Source: an uncultured cyanobacterium (GTDB lineage Bacteria > Cyanobacteriota > Cyanobacteriia > PCC-6307 > Cyanobiaceae). From it: DNA of 64,000 nucleotides. A program made the translations under genes and the position numbers. This document shows, piece after piece, positions 35,375 through 43,781 of the stretch. Below the pieces are notes generated by a model that saw nothing but the letters and a program-made list of their open reading frames with translations, was not told the origin of the DNA and did no database searches. The stretch is from contig CAIJRN010000009.1 of NCBI GenBank assembly GCA_903823115.1, forward strand, positions 1 to 64,000, read 5' to 3'. Each line of letters starts with the position of its first letter. The first letter of the stretch is position 1.

Positions 35375-36859
35375 TTGAGCTCTTCCATCCCGCCGGCGAC
35401 GGATCCGAACGCACCCGCCCCGAGTGATCGACTCTGGCTGCGCTCCGAGCTGATGGGCACCCAGGTGATCACCCGCGACACCGGCCGGCGGCTGGGTGTG
35501 GTGGGCGAAGTGGTGGTGGATATCGATCGGCGCGAAGTGGTGGCCCTGGGCTTGCGGGACAATCCCCTCACCCGCTTCCTGCCGGGCCTGCCCCGTTGGA
35601 TGCCACTGGAGAGCATTCGCCAGGTGGGCGACGTGATCCTGGTGGAGTCCGCCGATTCCCTTTCCGAGGGCTTCAATCCCGAGCGCTACAGCAAGGTCAT
35701 CAACTGCCAGGTGGTGACCGAAGCCGGTGCCCAGCTCGGCCGGGTGCTGGGCTTCAGCTTCGACATCGAAACCGGCGAACTCACCACCCTGGTGATCGGT
35801 GCCCTGGGGGTGCCCCTGCTCGGCGAAGGGGTGCTGAGCACCTGGGAACTGGCCGTCGGTGAGATCGTCAGCAGCGGCACGGATCGGATCATTGTCTATG
35901 AGGGAGCCGAAGAAAAGCTCAAGCAACTCGGTACGGGTCTGCTCGAAAAACTCGGCATCGGTGGCGGCGGCTGGGAGCAGGAGGAACGGGAGCGTTTCCG
36001 CAGCGGCGTGGTGCCGGCCGAAAACCAGCTGCCGGCGGGCCAGCCCAGCGTCACCGAGCAGCGGCGCATCCAGCCAGCCACCAGCCGCGCCGTCGTCAAC
36101 GACAGCGAACTCGACTACCTCGAACTGGAGGACCGGCGCGAGCGCCAGCCCCTGCGCCAGCGCCGCTATCTCGACGACGACCTGGACGGTCCAGAGCCCG
36201 GCCGCCGGGAACCGGAGCGCGACGACGACGACCGTTCCGATTTCAGCCAGAGCGAATTCGGCCAGCGCGATTTCGAGCCCACGGAGCGCGGGCGTTTCGA
36301 GCCGGTGCGTCGCGAACCGGAGCCTTTCGAGCGGGGTCGGGGCGATCGCGATCGCGACGACTTCGAACGGCCCGAGCGGGCAAGGCGCGAGCCAGGGCGT
36401 GGCGGGCTGGAGCGGCCTGAACGGGACCGCGAGGACCTCGACAGGCTCGACAGCGAACCCCTGCCCGGGCTGAGCCGGCGCGATGAAGATCCCGCCGAAC
36501 GCCTGGAGTCAAGCCGCTGGCGCGATCAGGAGTCGGCGGGCGAGCGAGCACTGCGGAGGTCCCCCCTGCGCCCTGAGCGCGAGCAAGAGATCCGCTACGG
36601 CCGGGAGCCCGAGACCAGGGAGCGCCCCGACTGGGACGAACAACCTGAGGACCCCTCCCGGGCGGAGCGACCCCGAGAGCGCCTGCCTCTGGCGCCCGAG
36701 CGCGCTACCCCGGTGAGCTCGAAACCGGAGAGGCCGGCTGATCAAGGGAGCTATCCGCCCGCGCGCCGCCCGCTCGCCGCCGAGCCCAGGCCCGTGCGCG
36801 GCGGCAGTGATTCCGATCCGATCGATGTCGAACCGGAAGTGCTGGACGACCCCTGGTGA
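35375..36859 (+). CDS. PRC-barrel protein with long polyampholyte tail
   Basis: About 494 residues from the TTG at 35375 (a GTG at 35342 is also in frame). Two PRC-barrel domains: LRSELMGTQVITRDTGRRLG to MPLESIRQVGDVILV, and FNPERYSKVINCQVVTEAG to EIVSSGTDRIIVYEG. They are followed by EEKLKQLGTGLLEKLGIGGGG. The remaining 260 or so residues are dominated by Arg, Glu, Asp and Pro (for example EPGRREPERDDDDRSDF, ERGRGDRDRDDFERPERA) and should be disordered. PRC barrels occur in RimM and photosynthetic reaction centre H subunits; the role here is unknown. It follows smc by 41 nt. Confidence 0.85.
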   Translation: MSSSIPPATDPNAPAPSDRLWLRSELMGTQVITRDTGRRLGVVGEVVVDIDRREVVALGLRDNPLTRFLPGLPRWMPLESIRQVGDVILVESADSLSEGFNPERYSKVINCQVVTEAGAQLGRVLGFSFDIETGELTTLVIGALGVPLLGEGVLSTWELAVGEIVSSGTDRIIVYEGAEEKLKQLGTGLLEKLGIGGGGWEQEERERFRSGVVPAENQLPAGQPSVTEQRRIQPATSRAVVNDSELDYLELEDRRERQPLRQRRYLDDDLDGPEPGRREPERDDDDRSDFSQSEFGQRDFEPTERGRFEPVRREPEPFERGRGDRDRDDFERPERARREPGRGGLERPERDREDLDRLDSEPLPGLSRRDEDPAERLESSRWRDQESAGERALRRSPLRPEREQEIRYGREPETRERPDWDEQPEDPSRAERPRERLPLAPERATPVSSKPERPADQGSYPPARRPLAAEPRPVRGGSDSDPIDVEPEVLDDPW

Positions 36860-36886
36860 AGGAGGGGGTTCGCTCCCAGCTGCCGT

Positions 36887-37369
36887 TCAACGCGGCTGGA
36901 AGTCCAGGGAGGCGGAGTTGACGCAATAGCGCTGACCCGTCGGCGCCGGACCGTCGTTGAAGACATGCCCGAGGTGGGCATCGCAGGCGTTGCAGCGGAT
37001 TTCGGTGCGCACCATGCCGTGGCTGGCATCGGTGATGGTGGTGATGGCGCTGGGGCTCATCCCATTCCAGAAGCTGGGCCAGCCGGTGCCCGAATCAAAC
37101 TTGGTGTCGGAGCTGAACAGATCGGCGCCGCAGCAGACGCACTGATAGGTGCCGGCGTTCTTGGACTTCCAGTAGGCCCCGCTGAAGGCCCGCTCAGTGC
37201 CCCCCTGGCGGGCGACGCGGAACTGCTCGGGGCTGAGCTTCTGGCGCCACTCCTCTTCGTTGGCGCCGCGGGCCAGGCCGCTGGCGATGCCGCAGGCGGA
37301 AGCTGAACCGGCTTCAGGGCCGGGAAGGCCGGCTTCGGCGCTGAGGTCGGGGGTGTCGCTGTCCTGCAT
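36887..37369 (-). CDS. msrB: peptide-methionine (R)-S-oxide reductase
   Basis: 160 residues. Reduces methionine-R-sulfoxide in proteins. Family blocks: [21 protein letters not shown], two CxxC zinc pairs ([11 protein letters not shown] and [13 protein letters not shown]), SGTGWPSFW and the catalytic [12 protein letters not shown] 35-residue Ala/Gly-rich leader precedes the domain. The first in-frame start is used, but a shorter version may be made. Convergent with the PRC-barrel gene. Confidence 0.96.
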   Translation of the reverse strand: MQDSDTPDLSAEAGLPGPEAGSASACGIASGLARGANEEEWRQKLSPEQFRVARQGGTERAFSGAYWKSKNAGTYQCVCCGADLFSSDTKFDSGTGWPSFWNGMSPSAITTITDASHGMVRTEIRCNACDAHLGHVFNDGPAPTGQRYCVNSASLDFQPR

Positions 37370-37523
37370 GGCGGAAGCCCTCTCTGGGCCGATGGTGGAG
37401 CGATGCTAACCAGCCTCCTCAGCCAGGATCGACTCCTGCGACAGGGCTGGCCGGGCCCAGTCTGGCCCTGAGGTGGCACCAGAGAGCCGGCCTGTTCTGC
37501 GACAGCGGGCCGCTGGTCCCCTT

Positions 37524-38930
37524 CTATGACAGGGTTTCGCTTCGACGCGGGGTCTGGAGCGGCCCCTGCCGCAGCGGCTGCTCGGCAACTCCCTCCTGCC
37601 GGGACGACGGTGAAACAGACGACGGCGGCAGCAGCTCCTGGACCATGGCGGCCAGGGCGGCCACAGCGCCGGGCTGTCCCCGCAGGCTGCGCAGATCGTC
37701 ACGCATGCCGGCCAGCCGCTGGGGCTGGGCCAGCCAGTCGGCGGCTTCGGCGGCGATGCTGGCCGGCTCGATCGGTCCCACCCGCTCGGGCACCACGGCC
37801 CTGCCGGCGGAGATGTTGGGCCAGGCCAGATAGCCTCGATGCCGCATCCGCCAGGCGGTGAGCGCCACCCCAAGCAGACGGCGCAGCAGGGGCAGGCGGG
37901 CCAGCAGCCCCAGCCAGCCATCCCAGGCCTGCATCACGTGCAGATGCTGGGTGGGCACCAGCACGATCATCGGCAGACCCAGGGCGCCGAGCTCAGCGGT
38001 GTTGGCCCCGACCGTGGTGAGCGCCAGCTTGCACTGGCTCAGGGCCCCGTGGGCCGGATGCTCCTGGTGCAGATGGATCTCGGTGCCGGCCGCCGTCAGC
38101 AGCACCGCGCCGCTGCGGCTGGGTACCCCGGCGGCGTAGTGGTTGGCCACCGGGTTGGCAGGTCCCGCATAGGCGAGCAGCTCCGCCACCGACGTGGTGG
38201 GGGCCACCGGCAGCAAAAAGCGACAGCCCGGCCTCAGGGCGGCGAGGCGGTCAGCCGTCTCCAGCAGGAACGGCACGCCCACCTGCAGCTTGGCCCGCTT
38301 CGATCCGGGCAGCAGGGCCACCCACTCGCCGGCAGGCAGGGGCTCGGCCTGGCGCGCCGACTCGGAGAGATCCGCCATCAGGTCGCCCACCTGCTGGCAG
38401 CGCTGCTGCCAGCGTCGGTCGAGGCGGGCCGCGGCCACCGGACCCATCGCGGCGATGCGATCGTTCCAGCGGGGCCAGCGCGCCACCCACTCGGCATAGG
38501 TGAGGTGGCGATAGCCCAGTCGCGCCGAGAGCAGCACGGTCCAGAACTGGTCACCACCGAGGAACACCACCACGCCCTGGCGGGGCCAGGGCCCATGGCG
38601 GGCGGGTCGCAACAGCAGCCACCAGAAGCGCGCCGCCGGCAGCACCTGGTCGAACAGGCCCCAGCGCCGTGCCACCCGCTCTTCCTGGCCGGTGGCATTG
38701 GGACAGGGCACCAGCACCAGGCGCAGGCTGGTCTGGGCCTGGGGCTGGCGCGGTCGCAGGGGGAGCTGGTCGTGGAGTCGCTCGGCCAGCGGCCTCACCC
38801 AGGTGCTGAGCTCACCGGGCCCATTGCTGACCAGAACAATGGCCGCTGCCGGGACAGCTGCAGATGGGATCCCGCTGGCACCAGCGGAACCATCGGAAGC
38901 AGCAGGTCCAGGGCGGTGGGAGAGCGTCAA
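37524..38930 (-). CDS. lipid-A-disaccharide synthase-related protein
   Basis: 468 residues from a TTG start. The frame is open upstream through the tRNA-Leu gene, so those extra residues are not protein. IVLVSNGPGELSTWVRPLAERL, VFLGGDQFWTVLLSARLG, VALLPGSKRAKLQVGVPFLLETADRL and CKLALTTVGANTAELGALGLPMIVLVPTQHL match the cyanobacterial LpxB-related group (TIGR03492-type), a GT-B fold. It is distinct from LpxB proper, and the true acceptor is unknown. The start is uncertain because no ATG lies between the tRNA and the first strand. Confidence 0.82.
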   Translation of the reverse strand: MTLSHRPGPAASDGSAGASGIPSAAVPAAAIVLVSNGPGELSTWVRPLAERLHDQLPLRPRQPQAQTSLRLVLVPCPNATGQEERVARRWGLFDQVLPAARFWWLLLRPARHGPWPRQGVVVFLGGDQFWTVLLSARLGYRHLTYAEWVARWPRWNDRIAAMGPVAAARLDRRWQQRCQQVGDLMADLSESARQAEPLPAGEWVALLPGSKRAKLQVGVPFLLETADRLAALRPGCRFLLPVAPTTSVAELLAYAGPANPVANHYAAGVPSRSGAVLLTAAGTEIHLHQEHPAHGALSQCKLALTTVGANTAELGALGLPMIVLVPTQHLHVMQAWDGWLGLLARLPLLRRLLGVALTAWRMRHRGYLAWPNISAGRAVVPERVGPIEPASIAAEAADWLAQPQRLAGMRDDLRSLRGQPGAVAALAAMVQELLPPSSVSPSSRQEGVAEQPLRQGPLQTPRRSETLS

Positions 38931-39000
38931 AGGGGGGGAAGGACGCTCGCCGCTGGCGAAGAACTGGCCTGGCTCCTGGCCCACAGGGGGAAAAGATGAA

Positions 39001-39082
39001 TGCGGATGGCGAGACTTGAACTCGCAAGGCCGAAGCCACACGCCCCTCAAACGTGCGTGTCTACCAATTCCACCACATCCGC
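39001..39082 (-). tRNA. tRNA-Leu (GAG)
   Basis: 82 nt. Acceptor stem GCGGATG / CATCCGC with discriminator A; the D-arm region GGTGGAATTGGTAGAC is typical of tRNA-Leu. Anticodon stem CACGT/GCGTG encloses loop TTGAGGG, giving anticodon GAG. A class II long variable arm (TGGCTTCGGCC) and T-arm GCGAGTTCAAGTCTCGC follow. CCA is not encoded. It lies between the LpxB-related gene and accC. Confidence 0.95.
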
Positions 39083-39239
39083 GTGGTAACGACCTGGGTC
39101 GCAGGGTCACGGCCGGAGCCGATCACCTCGAGCAATATACCCATCGCCCGATCCGGGTTTGTCCTGGCCAAATCGATGGGTGGGTAAGCGCTGATACAGT
39201 CCCTCACCGGCCCGTTCCAGTCCCCGCCGCTCCGCCCGG

Positions 39240-40595
<1,356 letters not shown>

Positions 40596-40596
40596 A

Positions 40597-40926
40597 TCAG
40601 GCGAGGGCCTGGCTGCGCAGCAACATCTGGCTCACCAGTCCCTGCTGGCCCACAAGGATTTCCCGCAGCAGACTGATCAGCCCCACCCAGACCACCGGCG
40701 TCACGTCCACCCCTCCGATCGGCTGAATCAGGCGACGGGTCAGGGCCAGCAGCGGCTCGGTCGGAGCCCCCACCAATCGCATCACCCCCTGGCTGAGATC
40801 GACGCGGGGATACCAGGTCAGGACGATGCGGAACAGGAACAGCAGCGTCCAGACGGCCAGTCCCAGAGCCAGGGCGAGATGCAGCCCTGGCAGCAAGGCC
40901 AGCAGCAGGGGGCGCGGTGCCGTCAC
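40597..40926 (-). CDS. YggT/YlmG family membrane protein
   Basis: 109 residues with two hydrophobic helices. LFRIVLTWYPRVDLSQGVMRLVGAPTEPLLALTRRLIQPIGGVDVTPVV is the characteristic YggT core (W-Y-P near the first helix, then PTEPLL and RRLIQPIGG). The plastid homologues (Ycf19/YlmG) are linked to thylakoid and nucleoid organisation. It converges on accC with almost no spacer and is divergent from psbX. Confidence 0.92.
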   Translation of the reverse strand: MTAPRPLLLALLPGLHLALALGLAVWTLLFLFRIVLTWYPRVDLSQGVMRLVGAPTEPLLALTRRLIQPIGGVDVTPVVWVGLISLLREILVGQQGLVSQMLLRSQALA

Positions 40927-41011
40927 AAAGCTCTAAGCAGATGCCCCTGAAGCGTAGGAAGTCGGGGTCACTGCTTAAGATCTCCCCAACCAGTTGCCGC
41001 CTGCAAGCGCC

Positions 41012-41134
41012 ATGACCCCATCCCTGGCCAACTTCCTCAGCAGTCTCTTCTGGGGGGCCGTGATCGTGGTCGTGCCCATCAGCATTGCCCTGGTCCTGAT
41101 CAGTCAGAACGACCAGCTGGACCGACGCCTCTGA
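41012..41134 (+). CDS. psbX: photosystem II protein PsbX
   Basis: 40 residues. [20 protein letters not shown] followed by [20 protein letters not shown]: a short N-terminus, one membrane helix and a charged tail, which is the PsbX family pattern. PsbX is a small subunit near cytochrome b559 and helps quinone turnover at QB. It lies just before ycf66, and both are photosynthesis-associated. Confidence 0.93.
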   Translation: MTPSLANFLSSLFWGAVIVVVPISIALVLISQNDQLDRRL

Positions 41135-41225
41135 ATCCGGCACCGGCCCCTGGGGTCGCGAGGCTGGTTCCACAGCGCTTGACTGCCTAGAGTGCTTCGA
41201 CGCATCCGCCGCTGAGGGAACCGCC

Positions 41226-42233
41226 TTGGTCAATGCTTCTCTCAATTGGGCCAGCATCGTTGGCATCGTGCTGGCCGTTGGCGGAGCGTTCCTCTATTTC
41301 ATGAGGAACTTCAAGCCGGCCTTGGCACGCGACTACGACGTCTTTTTTGCCGCCGTTGGCCTGCTCTGCGGTGGCATTCTCTTTTTTCAGGGCTGGCGGC
41401 TCGATCCCATCCTGCAGTTCGGCCAGTTCCTGCTGGCCGGTACCACGGTCTTCTTCGCGTATGAGAGCGTGAGGCTGCGCGGTGTCACCACCGAACAGGC
41501 TCGCCGTTCCTCCTTCTTCGAAGATGAAGAACCAGTCCCTGCCCGCCCTCGCGGCGGCCTCGGCGGTGGCAGGGACTGGGATCCGGACAATGAGCGTTTC
41601 GCTGAACCCGAACCGATCCGTCGCCGCATTCCCACCCGCGACGATGAGCCCGAGGATTTCTATCGCCCTCGTCGGCCCAGCAGGGCCGCCATTCCGGAGC
41701 GGGCCGCCAGCCGCCGCGGCGGTGAGAGCGACGACTGGGATCGCCCCAGGACTGACACCCCAGCTGTCCGCCCTGATCGGGGCCCAGCCGGTCGTGAACC
41801 CGAGCTTCCAGGCCGTCCCCGCTCGGATGGACCCAGCCGCTACACCACAACCACAGGTCCCAGCGGCGCCAGTGATTTCGGTGCTCGTCGCCGTGAGCGC
41901 GAGGTCGGGCCCGAGGCCCGTCGGGGCAGTCGCCCTGTAGCCAGCACCGATTCCGTGCCTCGCTCCAGCCGCCGGCCCGGTGAAGCCGGCGATCGGCCCG
42001 CCGGCCGTTCCTACGGTTCCAGTCCCAGCGACGCTAAGCCCAACGGCATTCCCCAGGGCTCCCCTCTGGGCAGCTCCGGTCGTACCGCCGCCGGTGTCAG
42101 TGATGCCGACTTCTCCCCTCTGGATGGCCAGTCCTCCCGATCCAGGCCCCAGCCCCCGGGCTCAGGCCCGAGCCGCCCGGCCAGCAAAGCCAACGGCCCC
42201 AACCTCGATAACACTTCCCGCTTCGACGACTGA
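41226..42233 (+). CDS. ycf66: Ycf66 family protein with disordered C-terminal tail
   Basis: 335 residues from a TTG start. The first 85 residues are the Ycf66 domain: VNASLNWASIVGIVLAVGGAFLYFMRNF, YDVFFAAVGLLCGGILFFQGW and ILQFGQFLLAGTTVFFAYESVRLRG, giving three membrane segments. The remaining 250 residues are Arg/Pro/Ser/Asp-rich and presumably disordered. Function unknown; the gene is plastid-encoded in some algae. It follows psbX and overlaps the region from which the downstream lipoprotein must start. Confidence 0.93.
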   Translation: MVNASLNWASIVGIVLAVGGAFLYFMRNFKPALARDYDVFFAAVGLLCGGILFFQGWRLDPILQFGQFLLAGTTVFFAYESVRLRGVTTEQARRSSFFEDEEPVPARPRGGLGGGRDWDPDNERFAEPEPIRRRIPTRDDEPEDFYRPRRPSRAAIPERAASRRGGESDDWDRPRTDTPAVRPDRGPAGREPELPGRPRSDGPSRYTTTTGPSGASDFGARRREREVGPEARRGSRPVASTDSVPRSSRRPGEAGDRPAGRSYGSSPSDAKPNGIPQGSPLGSSGRTAAGVSDADFSPLDGQSSRSRPQPPGSGPSRPASKANGPNLDNTSRFDD

Positions 42234-42294
42234 GCGGCCCCAGCCGCAGCGATCTCCCGTCCAGCAGTTACGCCAGCTGGCTGTCCTGCTGCTA

Positions 42295-42837
42295 ATGACC
42301 CTTGTGATCGCTTCCCTCAGCAGCTGTGGCAGCTGGAGCTGGGGACGACGCAGTGCCGGTCCCAGCGGCCTCGGCCAAGGTGATCGCCAGGATCCCGCCC
42401 TCAGCGGTAATGGCCGGCTGCTCGCCAGCATTGTCGAGCGCTCTGGCCGGGAAACGGTGATCCTGCAGGAGAAACCTTCAGGCCGGTTGCTGCCCCTGGG
42501 GCCGCTGCAGCACCAGCAACCGCATCGCTCCCCTTCCCTCAGTTGGAACGGCCGCTATCTGGCCGTCCTGGTGCAGCAGGGAGCACGCCGTCTGGCCGTG
42601 ATCGAAGATCGGGCCACTGGCCAGTTGCATCGCCTGCCTCTGCCCTCGGACTGCGAACCCCAGCGCCTGAGCCTGGCCCCCGATGGCCGGCGCCTGGCGA
42701 TCGAGGTGGTGCGGGGCGGGCGTTCGCTGGTGCAGATGTTTGATCTCTCCGGCCTGCTGGAAGCCGATCTGCCCGGAGGCCTGGCCACCACAGGCGGCGG
42801 CCTGCAGGGTGCGGATTCGGCACCGTCCCATCCATGA
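42295..42837 (+). CDS. TolB-like repeat lipoprotein
   Basis: About 180 residues. The lipobox-like SLSSC sits 11 residues from the ATG used here. That ATG gives a signal peptide with no basic n-region, while the codons before it encode QRSPVQQLRQLAVLLLM, which would be ideal but has no ATG/GTG/TTG start. Initiation may therefore be non-canonical or upstream in the ycf66 overlap. The mature part has beta-propeller repeats of TolB/WD40-like type: GNGRLLASIVERSGRETVIL, SWNGRYLAVLVQQGARRLAVI and APDGRRLAIEVVRGGRSLVQM. It overlaps the next gene by ATGA. Confidence 0.7.
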   Translation: MTLVIASLSSCGSWSWGRRSAGPSGLGQGDRQDPALSGNGRLLASIVERSGRETVILQEKPSGRLLPLGPLQHQQPHRSPSLSWNGRYLAVLVQQGARRLAVIEDRATGQLHRLPLPSDCEPQRLSLAPDGRRLAIEVVRGGRSLVQMFDLSGLLEADLPGGLATTGGGLQGADSAPSHP

Positions 42838-43379
42838 AAGGCCAGCAACGGGTTCAGGGTGTCGGGATGGCACGGTTGAGCCGAGGCTTCGCCGGGCTCG
42901 GCGGCCTCAGACTCGGGTGCCTCGGCCTGCTTTGCCTCGGACTTGGCGGCTGCATGGCGGAGATGCCTGCCCCGATGGGCGGCCTGGATCGCCAGCTGGA
43001 GCAGGCAGGAACGAGCCGTGCCCCGTCCCTGTCGGGTCGTTGGCTCGCCCTGATCGCTGCTCGCGGTGGCCGCGACCAGGTCTTGCTGGTCGATGTGGAA
43101 CGGGGTCTGCCGGTGCCGCTACCGAGGCTGAATCGCGCCGATGCCCAGCCCCTCAGCGTGGCGGTGAATCGGGACGGCAGTCGCCTGGCGGTGGTGCAGC
43201 AGCTCGATGGCCATACGGAGTTGGTGCTCTACCGACGCGATCTCATGGTGGTGGAGCCGATCGCCATGCAGCCCGCCGGGGTGCCCAGAAGGGTGAGCCT
43301 GCGGGGCGACGGCCATGAGCTGGCGGTGGAGGTGAGCCGGGGCGGGCTCTGGCAGATCGATCTGATCGACATTCCCTGA
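42834..43379 (+). CDS. TolB-like repeat lipoprotein, tandem partner
   Basis: 181 residues. A lipobox GLGGC follows a hydrophobic stretch (LGCLGLLCLG) preceded by Arg-rich residues. Repeats LSGRWLALIAARGGRDQVLL, VNRDGSRLAVVQQLDGHTELVL and LRGDGHELAVEVSRGGLWQI match those in the gene just upstream, so this is a tandem paralogue. Each has only about three propeller blades; a pair may complete a propeller by assembly. Its ATG overlaps the upstream stop (ATGA). Confidence 0.75.
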   Translation: MKGQQRVQGVGMARLSRGFAGLGGLRLGCLGLLCLGLGGCMAEMPAPMGGLDRQLEQAGTSRAPSLSGRWLALIAARGGRDQVLLVDVERGLPVPLPRLNRADAQPLSVAVNRDGSRLAVVQQLDGHTELVLYRRDLMVVEPIAMQPAGVPRRVSLRGDGHELAVEVSRGGLWQIDLIDIP

Positions 43380-43537
43380 AGCGGACGGCGATCAATCCGG
43401 CTCCCCAGAGCTTCGCCTTCCGCCCATGACTGGCTCGATCGGAGCCCCGGGCCCCGGGCAGGCGGTGGCGACAAGCCGTCGGAATGCCCCGAATCCGATC
43501 GCTCGGCCGACCTCGACCAGGGAGGGAAGATCTGGAA

Positions 43538-43777
43538 TCAGGGAACCAGGCCTGCCCAGTGCAGGAAGGTGTCACGGCTCAGGCCCTCAATCACCAGCAC
43601 CGCCACAAAGCCGAGCATGGCGAAGCGGCCATTGACCCTTTCGGCGTAGGCACTCCAGCCGAAGGCAGGCACGTCGTTGGTGGTGGCACTAGTGGCCGCT
43701 GGGGTGGATGGGGTCTCAGCCGGAGCTGGAGCCTCGGGGGCGGCTGGGGGGCCGGCGGGGAGAGGGAACTCGCTCAT
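43538..43777 (-). CDS. hli: high-light-inducible protein (one-helix Lhc-like)
   Basis: 79 residues. AYAERVNGRFAMLGFVAVLVIEGL is the chlorophyll-binding ExxNGRxAMLGF helix of HLIP/Scp proteins, which bind chlorophyll and carotenoid near photosystem II and quench excess light. An unusual Pro/Ala/Thr-rich N-terminus of about 35 residues precedes it. The ATG is 4 nt after the ABC transporter stop, so the two are co-transcribed. Confidence 0.95.
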   Translation of the reverse strand: MSEFPLPAGPPAAPEAPAPAETPSTPAATSATTNDVPAFGWSAYAERVNGRFAMLGFVAVLVIEGLSRDTFLHWAGLVP

Positions 43778-43781
43778 CGAT

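Noticed and set aside
38931-39110. N-terminal extension of the LpxB-related protein through the tRNA gene
   Set aside because: The residues are the translation of tRNA-Leu on the same strand, so they cannot be part of a normal protein.
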